Assembly (NCBI GenBank): GCA_050084985.1
Contig: JBITNC010000001.1
Span: forward strand, 47,430,001 to 47,494,000
Source of the DNA: Nageia nagi
Taxonomy: Eukaryota; Pinophyta
Direction: 5' to 3'
DNA length: 64,000 bases
Position numbers and translations under genes: made by a program. Positions 42,201 to 49,369 of the stretch are shown piece by piece. Positions within the stretch are counted from its first letter, which is position 1. Each line of letters opens with the position of its first letter. The notes below the pieces were generated by a model. It saw only the letters and a list, made by a program, of their open reading frames with translations, did no database searches and was not told where the DNA came from.

Positions 42201-45200
42201 GGATGCATGTTAGAATCAGGTTTGTCTACAAGAATGTTATTTTGATTCTACAAAGCACATTTTGACAACTCGAGAACTATTTGAAGCCTAATATGCAGCC
42301 AAAATATCTCATTTAGCATAAGGAATTGTCATTAGGCAGTGAAGTCAACAACATTACTTTAGTTGAATATAATCCTAAATGGCTCCTTCTTTGGCCTAAG
42401 TTGGTTACACCCTATGTGGAGTGAGACCATTATTAGAAATAATATAATATAAATAGAAGCACATGTAATACTTGTTATCATCTTTGTAAAATGATAATTG
42501 CTCAATTGCAATTTTTGGAGGTTGTCCCATCAAAGTGGCTAGAAGGTTCACCCCTTCAAAATGGTGAAATGTATCATCTTTAGACTTCTATTTATTGATA
42601 TTTGGGATTTGGCTATTGCGAAATATTTTTCAATTGATATTATATGGTGATATTATTCTTCTATTTATCTTCAACTTTATTATTTGATATAAATTAGAAT
42701 TGAAATATAATTTTGTTCTTTCTATTAGTTTGTTCGTAACAAATCCCTTTAGTGTTTAGTTAGAAGTACCTCATGGTGGTTATTAGGAATTTAGATAATT
42801 ATACATTTTTAATTAACAAATTTAAAAATTTATGTCATTCAGCTTCCAATAGAAAATGCCACACAGGAAAGGCCTGAAATACAATTGCTCTAGGGAACAT
42901 CAATCCAAGGAGAGAGAATACAATCATATCCAAAGATAATCCATTTCAGTATTAGTTGTTGGTATTTTGTTTGGAACTTTACAAATTCTAATGTTCATTT
43001 ATATCTTTTTTAAGATGGATTTGATGTTCATAACAATGTTTAAAAGTTTGCCGCTTGCAACTAGTTGTTTTCCTTGCTGCTGAGATTAATTGTCGATTCG
43101 ACAAAAAAGCAGAAAAAGAAACGAAACAGAAATATATTTTTCAAATACCAATTCCAGTTTTGCATTACCAAAACACATAATACTGCATTACAAATCAAGA
43201 CAGCATGTTTTTTGCACTTCGTGCTCATACTTCATAGTTCATAGATCATATCAAATATTGCATAGTGATTACATAAACCATAAATATCAAAATACAGATC
43301 GCAATGTTTATTTAATTTTTCAAAAAACAAAATAAAAAGTTCAAACATATCAAAGATATGCTCTCTTTTTCCTCTTAATTTTCTCTATTGATGCTGTCCT
43401 AGATATCCTATCCCTTGTTCTAGATGTTGTTGGTGCCCTAGAACACTCACAATGGCAATGAAGACTCTCAAGACTGCTATGCACATTCTCATCTACCTGA
43501 AACTCTTCAAACATGGACTGGAGTAACTGAAAAGAGGCCCCTTGTCTTGTATTTATAATTTTTTTCATGCATTAAATTGTTTTGCAATGTTTTTTGGAGT
43601 TCGGCGGATAAACCCATCTGGATCCGCGATTCAAGTGATTAATCAGTCCAGATAATTGCGCACAAACTGGAAAAAATGGATCTTCGGGGAATATTTCGAA
43701 TTGCCGGATTTCTGGGCGATTGTTCAGCAGGGGGTCTCAGGCGATTAAGTGGCAACCATCCGCGATTAGTCGCAATGTTTAAAACACAGGTTCATAACAA
43801 TCACTTAATACCTTTTCTTTAGTTAGTAAAGTTTATGAAAACTCTAGTTTTCCTACATGCAGAAGAATCAAGACTTAAACTGGGCACATTAGCTCATAGT
43901 TGACTCTTAGGCATTAAAGTAGAGTGTTGTTTTGGATCCAGTTGATTTTGAGTACAGTTCTAAGGGACTGCATATTGGCCATGTACAATGACTATATGTA
44001 ATGACCTTATTTTTTAGAATATCCTGTATTTGGGATTTTCCACAAATCTCTTCTTCTACAAGTTAGATATGGCCATTGCACCTTCCGAATTGGATAGAGC
44101 ATCTCGTGATATTTGTTTTAAGTGGTCACACGACATCTTTTGGACAAGAAATGAAGGAGTTATGGCTACTTGAAGTTCGCCAGTGAGACCAGTTTTTCAT
44201 ATCGCATTCACACATGAAAATCCACTTAACTTAGTGTATTTCTACTTAAAAGTGCACCGTTGGATTATAATAAGCTTTTATGTTATTCTAATGTTATTTT
44301 AAGTACTTTTATTTGTAATAAAGTCAATCAATGGCTTAGATTAGCTTAGAAGGGTCAATGCAAGATTAGGGTTGGAGTCTATATAAGGAGATGCAACTCT
44401 CCATTTTGGGCATATTATTGATTTTATTGATATTGATATTGTAATGAGTCCTTGTGATTCTCATCTCCATAGTGCATAGGTGATGATCCCTAGCATGGAT
44501 GGAAGCTCTACAACTGACAAGTGATGGCCCTTGCTGTTGTATTGCCCTAGGGTGATGCTCCCCTGGACCCCCAATATTCAGAAAATACAAAAAGAGGTAC
44601 CCAAGAGGAGTTCATGGCATTTGTGGCAGTTTCAGCTTTCAGTTTGGTGTGTTGTTCCAGTTCAGATCTGAGAAGTCAGCCTCCCCAAGGCAGTCGCCCA
44701 TCTTTTGAGGTCACTTTTTAAATATTTCTGAGGAGTTTTGCATTTGTTCCAGCCCAACACACCCATTGCCCATTTGTACTGGTTTGGCATATCTAAATAA
44801 ATACATTTGGCTTGTCTCTCCTCATATTTGGTGTTATTTTCAGTATTTTATTATTTCTGTAATTTATTTCTGCAATTTCGAATTAGGGTTTCTGCATAAA
44901 AACAAAAGGAACGTTGCACTATAGTACTCCTTGAGACTTTTTGGCCTCATCTGGCATACATACCTTCTCAAAAATGTTTTCTCCTTGCTTTTTATATGCT
45001 GCACAGATTGATATATCAAGATTCAATAATACTAATTATTTTTGTTTCTTTACCAGTTTTAAGCAATCTGGGTGCTTTCTGTGTGTGTGTGGGGGGGGGG
45101 GGGGGTGTTCTCCAAAATGATTAGATATTCATAATGTATAAATTACAGTTGGAGATATCAATTTTACACGTAGGTCTGTAACAAGTAATATTTCTCATCT

Positions 45201-48200
45201 GCTTAGAAAAATGCAGCCCAATTTACGTGAACATGATTTACCATGAGAAGAGTAAACCATAAAAGAAATAAGCATGCCTTAATAAACATTTGTACCTGGT
45301 GCTCAAAAAAAGGATAGTCCAGATAGATATCAAAACGCCTGGGAAAAGTTACATTAGTCGGAATCCATTTGACAGAATACATAAGCTCCAATGTACTTCC
45401 AGATACAAGAGGCTGAGGGTTTTCCTGAGTAAGGTTTAAGTGAATTATCTGCAATTCACATAAGATTCACAACAATTTGTTACATTCATTATCACGGCAA
45501 GATTGCATTTTCAAATTATTTATGCAATGTTTATGTGTATCAGCTAAAGAGTAAACTCATATAAAAGGAAGCAATGAATTCTGCTTCTATATCAAAGAAG
45601 AAAAGAGAAGTATTCTAAAAGCATTGTACCCGCTTACCTGATCCTTATTTGTCTTTACAACAAGGTTCTTATGTGTGTAAAGCAAATGCCTCTGATCTCC
45701 TTTCTTCTCGGTATGCAATTCTCCCACAAATCCTAAATATCACAATTTTATATCAGTGCATGGTATGCTGGAAAGTCATTGAAACTGTGAAATGAAAATC
45801 AATGGAACTACATTATAGAAAGGAAACCATACCCATAAAGGCAAATCATCTGGGACAAATACCAACAAGCAGACCATAAATGAAGTCAGACACTGTCAAA
45901 ATAATTGGTAGATGATAATCCCATCTTAAAGTTTATGGCACCAAAAAGATGAAAGAAGAGGAAGAAAGGACGTACCCATGAAGAATTCGGACCAATACAT
46001 GTTCTCAATGGCATCCTTGAACTGCTGCACCTTGTCATCATTAAGTTCAAGACTACATATTTTGCTCTTATCAACATTGTCTGCCAAAGAATCATGCTGC
46101 TTAAGTATAGAATTCCGTCCTCCTATAATATAGTTTTAACAACTATTTTTTTATGTTTCTAATTCTTTGCATGTATCCAAGAATCAAGATCATCAGTGTA
46201 TTCACTGTCAGTATAGCATTTACAATGGTTAATCAAATCTTTTTATATATTACATAAAATCACTATCTTGTCAAATAAGAAAAATGATCTTCAGTCCAAA
46301 AGAATTTTCCTAAGAAGTAGATATGTCAGTCTGGAAAAGCTGTAGTTAAAAATTACAGATAAATCTGCTAGCTATCAAACATCTTTTCTCTAAGCCAAAG
46401 TCAATCAACATCTAAAACCAGAAAATTACAAAATCAACTACATACAAGAGCAAAGTTGCCAGAAGACTTACTTCCAAATTTAATGTCAATTTGACTATCA
46501 ATAAGCTCATTGCCTTCCAGAACCTCTCCAAGCCCTCCCACTTGTGTGTAGGGTTATTTCCAGGATGGCAGAACGGTAGACTATAGTAGTTATATGTTTC
46601 TTGAGGATTGTTGTATGGGCCAACTTTGTTCACCCAAAGAGTTACAGGATCACCAACATTATACTGCTCACAATGATAAACAAATTCAGCAATCTTCATC
46701 AGAATGTCATCATACAAAAATAGAAATGCATAGAAGGCTAGTATCTCCAAACATGAAGGGATGTCAAGAAATTTGTTTATGCACAAAGAGAAACACATAT
46801 GCATTAATTTGTCTTCAAAAGATATAGGAATGTTTGAGGAAAAAACAGAAAGGTGCACTATTTTCAGTAACTAGTATTTTCCTTTTTTGACTGAAGAGTA
46901 CTTTCTACAAAATATAATATGTGAATATAGGCTCAATGCCAACAGCAGACAGCTTGTCATTGTTGCAATATGTGATATGTTTATCTGCATCCTATTTTAA
47001 ACACAGACTTTGCCAGTTGATAGCAATTGTAAGGTTTGTATACAATGTCTAAATTTATAAATCTAATCATGTTAAACATCTTTTTTATGAGCTATTACTT
47101 CAGTGAGTAAATGGAAAACATTTAATTGAATAAATTATAAAATTTCTCTGTAACAGGTCAGTTTTTATGAAACAAGTTCCAGAAGTTCTGCCATAACAGC
47201 CTGAACAACATTCACATTAAATTTCAGTGGCAAAATCATGGAAAAACAATGAAGAAATAAAATTAGACAGCATCTGAAAGTTATCACTTATCAATCAAGG
47301 TCTCATCATGTTACAAATATAAGAGTCTTGTGGAATGCATGGAATTGACTTCATGAAGATAGCGCGCTTCATTTTAGGTGCCTAAATAAGAATGCTATGA
47401 CAAGTGACATTACTCCATTGATTGAATACCCAGCTGCGCAGCTTTTCTACATTCTAAAAATGGGGGCAACAAGAAGCCCCTAATTCTTTATCAATAAACC
47501 ACTTTCAATATGACTTGGGAAAGACTAATCCACTCAGGTTTACACAGGCAACAAAATTGACGCATTGCAGGAACAAGGAGAGTTAATTAGCTATAGTCAA
47601 AGGGTTGCAACCTATAGTGATACAAAATTGAATATCATACGCCTATAGGCACTCTGGCTTGATTGTGACCTACAAAGTGACTTCCACCTTCGCCTTTTTC
47701 AAATCCAATGAACAGAATTCAACTGACCGAAGGATTAGGTCTATGACACGTAAAGAACGCATAGAGATTGGGTTCCTCCCTAAGAATTCAGCTCATGCCC
47801 GCAAACCAAGCACATCATTAAACCCCTCTGCTTCAGATCCGCCGTCGGAAATGACAATAAGGGGAATGACAACAAAAAACAATACAATGATACAAGGACC
47901 CATCATAAAAAAACTACCCAACATCAAAACCGCAATAAGCTCTAACCCAGATCCCCATGTTACCATACATAATTTGCAGGCAAGAATATGACCTCAATCC
48001 CAATAAAATACACTCAAACTCAATTCAGTGACTAACACGAATTTTATACAAGTAAACCCATGAATCATTATGGATTATAAAACCCAAAAAATAAAACTAG
48101 TCCAAATCATGTAAATGAGAACCTAGAGATGAAGTCACCGTTCCATGGATCTGCCTACTGGATTACAGATAAACTATGTTCCTAGCATGAAGTGTTTATT

Positions 48201-48333
48201 AAAGCAACATGGGATAGAAATGCGGCACCTTGTGATCATATTCTGAAGCAACAACCATCACCATGGGAAAACATATTGCACGTAAGAAGGTCAAACATAG
48301 CAGCCATTGCTGAGTTTTTACCGACTTCTTCAT
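12167..48333 (-). CDS. TMN1: TM9/nonaspanin (EMP70 family) gene, TMN1/EMP12-like, 13 exons, two apparent 1-base frameshifts
   Basis: Joined exons (minus strand): 48333-48229, 46663-46472, 46080-45976, 45849-45833, 45732-45638, 45448-45296, 24408-24274, 18696-18530, 13593-13499, 13333-13203, 13108-12866, 12614-12341, 12234-12167. Seen: a signal-peptide-like N-terminus, a lumenal EMP70 domain (residues about 30-225) containing [14 protein letters not shown] and [12 protein letters not shown], then nine hydrophobic segments from about residue 226, ending in R-N-I-K-C-D. Known of the family: nonaspanins are Golgi/endosomal multispanning proteins; the C-terminal KXD/E motif (here K-C-D) binds COPI and holds the protein in the Golgi. 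Length with two restored bases is 593 residues, close to about 590 for the plant family. Exon phases agree throughout except for a missing G in exon 2 and another at the exon 4/5 junction. The exons contain no other lesion. TMN1 orthology is by remembered similarity; another TMN paralogue is possible. Confidence 0.93.
12341..12614 (-). CDS. TMN1: TMN1 exon 12: last membrane segments
   Basis: 274 nt, phase 0 in and phase 1 out. Encodes [11 protein letters not shown], then a hydrophobic segment ending [20 protein letters not shown], then [20 protein letters not shown] and the final segment ending G-L-G-I-L-C. The strongest family match in the window. Confidence 0.95.
12866..13108 (-). CDS. TMN1: TMN1 exon 11
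   Basis: 243 nt, 81 codons, phase 0; donor gtaaga. Encodes [19 protein letters not shown], then the loop [17 protein letters not shown] and the segment [18 protein letters not shown]. Spotless reading frame. Confidence 0.94.
13203..13333 (-). CDS. TMN1: TMN1 exon 10
   Basis: 131 nt, phase 1 in and phase 0 out; acceptor ttgacag, donor gtatgc. Encodes [16 protein letters not shown], a Gly-rich membrane segment, and [10 protein letters not shown], all expected for the family. Confidence 0.92.
13499..13593 (-). CDS. TMN1: TMN1 exon 9
   Basis: 95 nt, phase 2 in and phase 1 out; acceptor gttcag, donor gtaaat. Encodes [17 protein letters not shown], a membrane segment, then [12 protein letters not shown]. 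Missed by simple ORF scanning because it is short. Confidence 0.9.
13778..14334 (+). repeat. 5' LTR of the intron-8 element
   Basis: 557 bp, TG...CA, matched along its length by 17063-17608 with scattered substitutions and small indels, so the insertion is not recent. Confidence 0.92.
14487..16674 (+). pseudogene. Gag-like start fused to an acidic Cys-rich degenerate-repeat frame (broken ORF)
   Basis: The ATG at 14487 opens [14 protein letters not shown], then [13 protein letters not shown] and W-N-S-L-E-G-E-E-R: the N-terminal Gag pattern of copia elements. From about 14856 the frame continues with unfamiliar, acidic, Cys-rich sequence in which a 30-35-residue unit recurs loosely ([48 protein letters not shown]). 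Lesions are single: TGA at 14547 (where Trp is expected) and 14655, a probable extra A near 15262, then stops at about 15583, 15910 and 16282. If undamaged it would span roughly 730 codons. I do not recognise the repeat part. Confidence 0.7.
17063..17608 (+). repeat. 3' LTR of the intron-8 element
   Basis: 546 bp, directly after the polypurine tract and followed by the target duplication TCCAA. Confidence 0.92.
17614..18529. other. Intron 8 remainder, nothing recognised
   Basis: AT-rich intron sequence between the LTR element and exon 8. No motif was found. Confidence 0.6.
18530..18696 (-). CDS. TMN1: TMN1 exon 8: second transmembrane segment
   Basis: 167 nt, phase 0 in and phase 2 out; acceptor atgcag, donor gtatgt. 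Encodes [16 protein letters not shown], a signature of the family, then a long hydrophobic segment ending M-L-Y-V-G. Confidence 0.93.
18855..19280 (-). repeat. LTR plus polypurine tract of a copia-type element, copy 1
   Basis: On the minus strand a tract TTAAGGGAGGG directly precedes TGTTGGATGTTAAG, the LTR start; the LTR runs down to about 18855 (ATTCTTTA end). 23480-23960 is a direct repeat of this whole block, including the internal side of the tract, so both are 3' ends of elements. Confidence 0.65.
19373..20470 (+). repeat. LTR-like block, plus arm of an inverted pair
   Basis: Starts TGTAACATCCTAAATATTTT. Similar along most of its length to the reverse complement of 20471-21692: shared AATATTTTC(C)AGCCTTGTA near the start, CCAGCCTTTGGAGGC(A) later and AGGTGTGTTT near the end. 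A TATA-like GTATAAAAGTG lies near 19797. The inner border is approximate. Confidence 0.6.
20471..21692 (-). repeat. LTR-like block, minus arm of an inverted pair
   Basis: On the minus strand it starts TGTAATGTCCCAAAATATTT at 21692, beside a copia gag relic. Head-to-head in structure with 19373-20470 (LTR starts outward, ends meeting near 20470). Divergence suggests two separate insertions of related elements rather than a fresh inverted duplication. Confidence 0.6.
21693..22620 (-). pseudogene. Ty1/copia Gag fragment with zinc knuckle
   Basis: Minus strand, decayed: [10 protein letters not shown] near 22360; [20 protein letters not shown] and [12 protein letters not shown] near 22180-22290; [12 protein letters not shown] near 22050; and [12 protein letters not shown] at 21715-21755, a zinc knuckle. 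The UBN2-like order of copia Gag is clear. Broken by several frameshifts; pol is missing. Confidence 0.7.
22621..23479. other. Intron 7 stretch, nothing recognised
   Basis: Between the gag relic and the second LTR block. It may hold the 5' end of the gag-bearing element, but no primer site or LTR border was found. Confidence 0.5.
23480..23960 (-). repeat. LTR plus polypurine tract of a copia-type element, copy 2
   Basis: Direct repeat of 18855-19280, including AAGAATATGG(A)TGGG, GTTAAGCCCTAAAAG and the LTR start TGTTGGATGTTAAG (minus strand, 23874). More diverged near the tract. Confidence 0.65.
24274..24408 (-). CDS. TMN1: TMN1 exon 7: first transmembrane segment
   Basis: 135 nt, 45 codons, phase 0; acceptor gaacag, donor gtgagt. 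Encodes [20 protein letters not shown] (start of membrane segment 1) and the cytosolic loop [22 protein letters not shown], a family hallmark. It lies 20.9 kb from exon 6. Confidence 0.93.
24409..27665. other. Intron 6, first 3.3 kb (3' side): no recognised gene
   Basis: Broken frames only. 26880-27230 has LTR-like composition, with a TATA-like GCATATAAAGAG near 27125. An unrecognised 67-codon minus frame (24907-25110) was not called. Confidence 0.5.
27671..27849 (+). repeat. 5' LTR of the mini-copia
   Basis: 179 bp. Starts TGTTAGATAATACATTAG; the matching 3' copy begins TGTTAGCTAATACATTAG. Confidence 0.9.
29039..29225 (+). repeat. 3' LTR of the mini-copia
   Basis: 187 bp, directly after the purine tract AGAAGGGAA; its right border is fixed by the ACTTT duplication. 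Confidence 0.9.
29231..30319. other. Intron 6 stretch, nothing firm
   Basis: Probably retroelement-derived, since it leads into an RNase H relic, but no motif was recognised here. Confidence 0.45.
30320..30665 (+). pseudogene. Ty1/copia RNase H fragment
   Basis: Contains L-R-Y-I-Q-G-like sequence near 30335, then [14 protein letters not shown] near 30460-30500 and V-A-L-S-S-A near 30515, the start of copia RNase H. Frames shift between the pieces; no LTR was assigned. Confidence 0.65.
30690..31115 (+). repeat. Dispersed repeat, copy 2
   Basis: Same family as 8540-8920; see there. Its right side ends beside the 8-bp duplication of the adjacent hAT-like element. Confidence 0.7.
31129..32295. 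mobile_element. hAT-like DNA transposon A (non-autonomous, 1167 bp)
   Basis: Perfect 8-bp target duplication GTTTGTGA at 31121-31128 and 32296-32303. Perfect 10-bp terminal inverted repeats CAAGGTTGTC / GACAACCTTG. Subterminal GTCCCC motifs recur near both ends. No transposase frame. Eight-base duplications and CARGG-type termini are the hAT superfamily signature. The middle (31730-31870) has three to four imperfect repeats around CAGTCCCAACAAA. Confidence 0.88.
32304..33690. other. Intron 6 stretch, nothing recognised
   Basis: Contains recurring GACTCA/TGAGTC words (32690-33310), as in the subterminal parts of some DNA transposons, but no terminal repeat or target duplication was found. Confidence 0.5.
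33691..34033 (-). repeat. Truncated LTR of the gypsy element (partner of 41549-41903)
   Basis: Shares with 41549-41903 the words GGAAC(G)AAG, AACTTAGCAATAA, AAGAACCAAGAATGCAA and others in order. 33939-34030 is itself a 47-50-bp tandem duplication (TTCAAACTGATCTTGCTAAT twice). It breaks off at about 34033, where copia gag sequence begins in mid-frame. Confidence 0.7.
34034..34566 (+). pseudogene. copia Gag, N-terminally truncated
   Basis: An open stretch beginning about [11 protein letters not shown] and running through D-T-W-N-A-L-K-K-L and [13 protein letters not shown] to an Arg/Gly/Ser-rich tail. The order and length fit the UBN2-type Gag of copia elements. The upstream start codon of this frame (33949) lies in LTR sequence and is not a real start. 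Confidence 0.8.
34577..35164 (+). pseudogene. copia zinc knuckle and protease region
   Basis: C-T-R-C-D-R-stop-G-H-E-A at the knuckle, then [18 protein letters not shown], where the protease Asp-Ser/Thr-Gly triad reads D-T-S. Continues with [16 protein letters not shown], typical of the sequence before integrase. The catalytic triad is damaged. Confidence 0.75.
35195..36110 (+). pseudogene. copia integrase
   Basis: R-F-G-H-L-N-F and C-E-A-C-V-P-R-K form the zinc-binding start. [18 protein letters not shown] and [11 protein letters not shown] carry the three catalytic acidic residues. Stop codons interrupt the frame near 35371, 35412, 35602 and 35727. Confidence 0.85.
36570..37345 (+). pseudogene. 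copia reverse transcriptase
   Basis: [40 protein letters not shown] and [10 protein letters not shown] appear in order. Three in-frame stops are visible (near 36754, 36894, 37061). Confidence 0.88.
37351..38452 (+). pseudogene. copia RNase H, split by a hAT-like element
   Basis: [27 protein letters not shown], then after a frameshift A-A-T-K-A-T-K-E-L and K-I-L-E-N-L-Q. It is interrupted at 37780-38191 and resumes [19 protein letters not shown] and A-x-D-I-F-T-K-A-L-G. Removing the insertion and one duplication rejoins the frame exactly. Confidence 0.88.
37780..38191. mobile_element. hAT-like DNA transposon C (412 bp) inside copia RNase H
   Basis: Perfect 8-bp duplication GGAGAAAC at 37772-37779 and 38192-38199. 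Imperfect terminal inverted repeats: TAAGGTTGGAAAACTCG against CTTGGTTCGAAAATCCG. ACTCG words recur near both ends. It has no coding capacity. It interrupts a codon of the RNase H frame, which is restored when it is removed. Confidence 0.87.
38465..38709 (+). repeat. 3' LTR of the nested copia element
   Basis: Begins TGTTAAATACCTAATCC after the tract TTAAGGGGGGAA and ends about 38709 (..CCTGACA), where gypsy RT sequence resumes. About 245 bp; there is no 5' partner in the window. Confidence 0.7.
38710..41548 (-). mobile_element. Ty3/gypsy element interior (gag, protease, part of RT)
   Basis: Minus strand. Gag pieces at 40953-40765 ([16 protein letters not shown]) and 40432-40220 (V-D-E-Y-S-K-E-F, a retrotrans_gag-like helix region). 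A protease-like piece at 39914-39690 with [13 protein letters not shown] at about 39390-38713 with [10 protein letters not shown] and [19 protein letters not shown] and K-C-S-F-G-V. RNase H and integrase are absent. Primer-site-like TGTTATCAAAGCA is next to the LTR end at about 41547. Confidence 0.82.
41549..41903 (-). repeat. 5' LTR of the gypsy element
   Basis: About 355 bp on the minus strand, from TGGTATATGAATG at 41903 to GTTCCA at 41549, followed by the primer site. Partner of 33691-34033. The outer border is judged from TG/CA ends only. Confidence 0.65.
41904..43025. other. Intron 6 stretch, nothing recognised
   Basis: AT-rich; 42160-42600 has LTR-like features (a short-spaced TATA-like AATATAAATAG near 42448), but no partner copy was found. 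Confidence 0.5.
43034..43789. mobile_element. hAT-like DNA transposon B (756 bp)
   Basis: Perfect 8-bp duplication GTTCATAA at 43026-43033 and 43790-43797. Termini CAATGTTTAAAAGTTTGCC and the inverse CTGTGTTTTAAACATTGCG agree at about two-thirds of positions. GCGATT words recur in the right part (about 43625-43770). No transposase frame. Confidence 0.82.
43995..44940 (+). repeat. LTR-like block, TGTAATGACC family
   Basis: Starts TGTAATGACCTTATTTTT, like the two blocks in intron 7, with a TATA-like CTATATAAGGAG near 44380. Probably a solo LTR; the right end was not fixed. Confidence 0.45.
45081..45105. repeat. (GT)5 followed by 15 G
   Basis: A dinucleotide run passes straight into a 15-base G homopolymer, in intron 6 near its 5' splice site. 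A likely site of length error in assembly. Confidence 0.9.
45296..45448 (-). CDS. TMN1: TMN1 exon 6: end of lumenal domain
   Basis: 153 nt, 51 codons, phase 0 at both ends; acceptor attgcag, donor gtacaa. Encodes [14 protein letters not shown] and, further on, [12 protein letters not shown] and [12 protein letters not shown], a highly conserved nonaspanin stretch just before the first membrane segment. It is followed by the 20.9-kb intron 6. Confidence 0.93.
45638..45732 (-). CDS. TMN1: TMN1 exon 5
   Basis: Acceptor atttag, donor gtaagc. Read in the family frame it gives [10 protein letters not shown], then [11 protein letters not shown] and N-K-D-Q: 32 codons needing 96 nt, of which 95 are present. 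Part of the lumenal EMP70 domain. Confidence 0.88.
45833..45849 (-). CDS. TMN1: TMN1 exon 4: 17-nt microexon
   Basis: Acceptor gtcccag, donor gtatgg. Completes the Asp codon begun in exon 3 and adds D-L-P-L-W, matching the family's D-D-L-P-L-W-G. The flanking introns are only 126 and 100 bp. As printed, the join to exon 5 lacks one G of the following Gly codon; a fourth G in the run at 45832-45834 would give both a clean donor and the right phase. Confidence 0.8.
45976..46080 (-). CDS. TMN1: TMN1 exon 3
   Basis: Acceptor ttggcag, donor gtacgt, 105 nt, phase 1 in and out. Encodes [18 protein letters not shown] followed by [12 protein letters not shown], the expected continuation after D-I-K-F. 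This acceptor was preferred to two upstream AGs because it alone gives the family length with no insertion. Confidence 0.88.
46472..46663 (-). CDS. TMN1: TMN1 exon 2: EMP70 lumenal domain, carries a 1-nt deletion
   Basis: Acceptor ..gagcag, donor gtaagt. Encodes [19 protein letters not shown] and then the conserved YYSLPFC and HKWEGL. After that the printed frame turns to nonsense, while the next frame gives [18 protein letters not shown], the family sequence. One G is missing from a run at 46528-46529. The printed length is 192 nt; 193 is needed for the phase-1 exit that exon 3 requires. Confidence 0.9.
48229..48333 (-). CDS. TMN1: TMN1 exon 1: start codon and signal peptide
   Basis: 105 nt, 35 codons, phase 0 at its end. 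It begins [10 protein letters not shown], continues with a hydrophobic stretch and ends in A-S-E-Y-D-H-K just before the donor gtgccg. The S-E-x-D-H-K ending matches the family junction before Y-x-x-x-x-P-V, which fixes this as exon 1 and the ATG at 48333. The 5'-flank reads as ordinary AT-rich leader. Confidence 0.85.
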
Positions 48334-48600
48334 TTTTTGTTTTTCGAGGTTCCAGAGAGGCTAGTGAGCTCCAACTTAACTCTGCGAATTTCGCTGGTGA
48401 GATCTATATCCTGTATTATCTCGCACCTTGTTGTAAATGTATATTACTGTATGTTAAACAAGTCATAATTATAATTAATATACGGCTGACTTTTACAAAA
48501 AATTGAGTACAGTAGTGCAGCTCTTCCTGACGAGTGAAGAATGGCTTGATTGGTTTCCAATGCCGTTTCTTCGTGGAAAGGGGTGAACGTTTGTGGATGC
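48334..48600 (-). promoter_or_regulatory. Leader and proximal promoter region of the TMN1-like gene (tentative)
   Basis: Immediately upstream of the ATG on the minus strand. A TATA-like AT-rich patch (TATATTAATTATAA on the minus strand, about 48470-48485) lies about 140-150 bp above the ATG, a reasonable spacing for a short 5' UTR. No transcription start can be fixed. Retroelement sequence begins about 1.3-1.7 kb further upstream. Confidence 0.3.
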
Positions 48601-49369
48601 TAAGACTCCATTAATTCCAAAAATGGGCAGATAATTTGATTATATATTTCATTGTGTTAATGTTTTGAGGAATGTTGTTCCCATGTAGGGTTGTTGGGCT
48701 AGTGGAAAAGGCAAAATTGCACTTTCATTTTTAAAAAAAATTGTGAAAGTATGTTTTTTATTTGCAAAAGATTTATGATGGTATGTATTTTAGGTCATCA
48801 TAAAGTGTATATATTTTATTAAAGTTATTCATGATTTGTATTTGGTTTAATTATATTGTATTTTCTTTTTATTCTATTACATTAGGGTAGGAGATTTGAA
48901 CGTAGATTTCCTATAAAATATTCTCATTACTTTACAAAGTCTTGTTTTATTATCTATTTTTATATAGTGAAAAATCCTCTTACAAGGATTGCCTTCATCT
49001 TAGTTACCATAATGAGGGGTATATGTTCTATCAAAGTTAGTCAGGATTTGCACTTGAATCGGACCACACTTGTACTTTTCTTCAAGATTCTTACTTGTTC
49101 TACCTTATAAAGGTAGGAAGATTTGAGCCTGGCCTCCCATAGAGTGTTTCTATTACTTACCCCAACTCCCCTAATGTGGATGAACTTATTTATTTTTTAT
49201 TCTATGATTTGTTTTATTTTGTATATATTTAGTCCACCCAGGTTTTGGGAATTGGGAAAGCAATGGGAATACTCCATGGGATGCCCAAGTTCAAATCTCA
49301 TCGCCTCTAAATGATAGAACATGTAAAAGGAGTTTCAATACCCTTCTTTTATATTTAAAAAACTATCAA

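Noticed and set aside
46081-46122. Longer exon 3 using upstream acceptors at about 46091 or 46120
   Set aside because: Would insert residues absent from the family; the acceptor before 46080 gives exact phase and length.
46594-46827. Plus-strand 77-codon frame
   Set aside because: Antisense of TMN1 exon 2 and adjoining intron.
47799-47924. Minus-strand [11 protein letters not shown]... frame, a tempting signal-peptide exon for TMN1
   Set aside because: Hydrophobic but lacks the family S-E-x-D-H-K ending and a matching donor; 48229-48333 fits both exactly.
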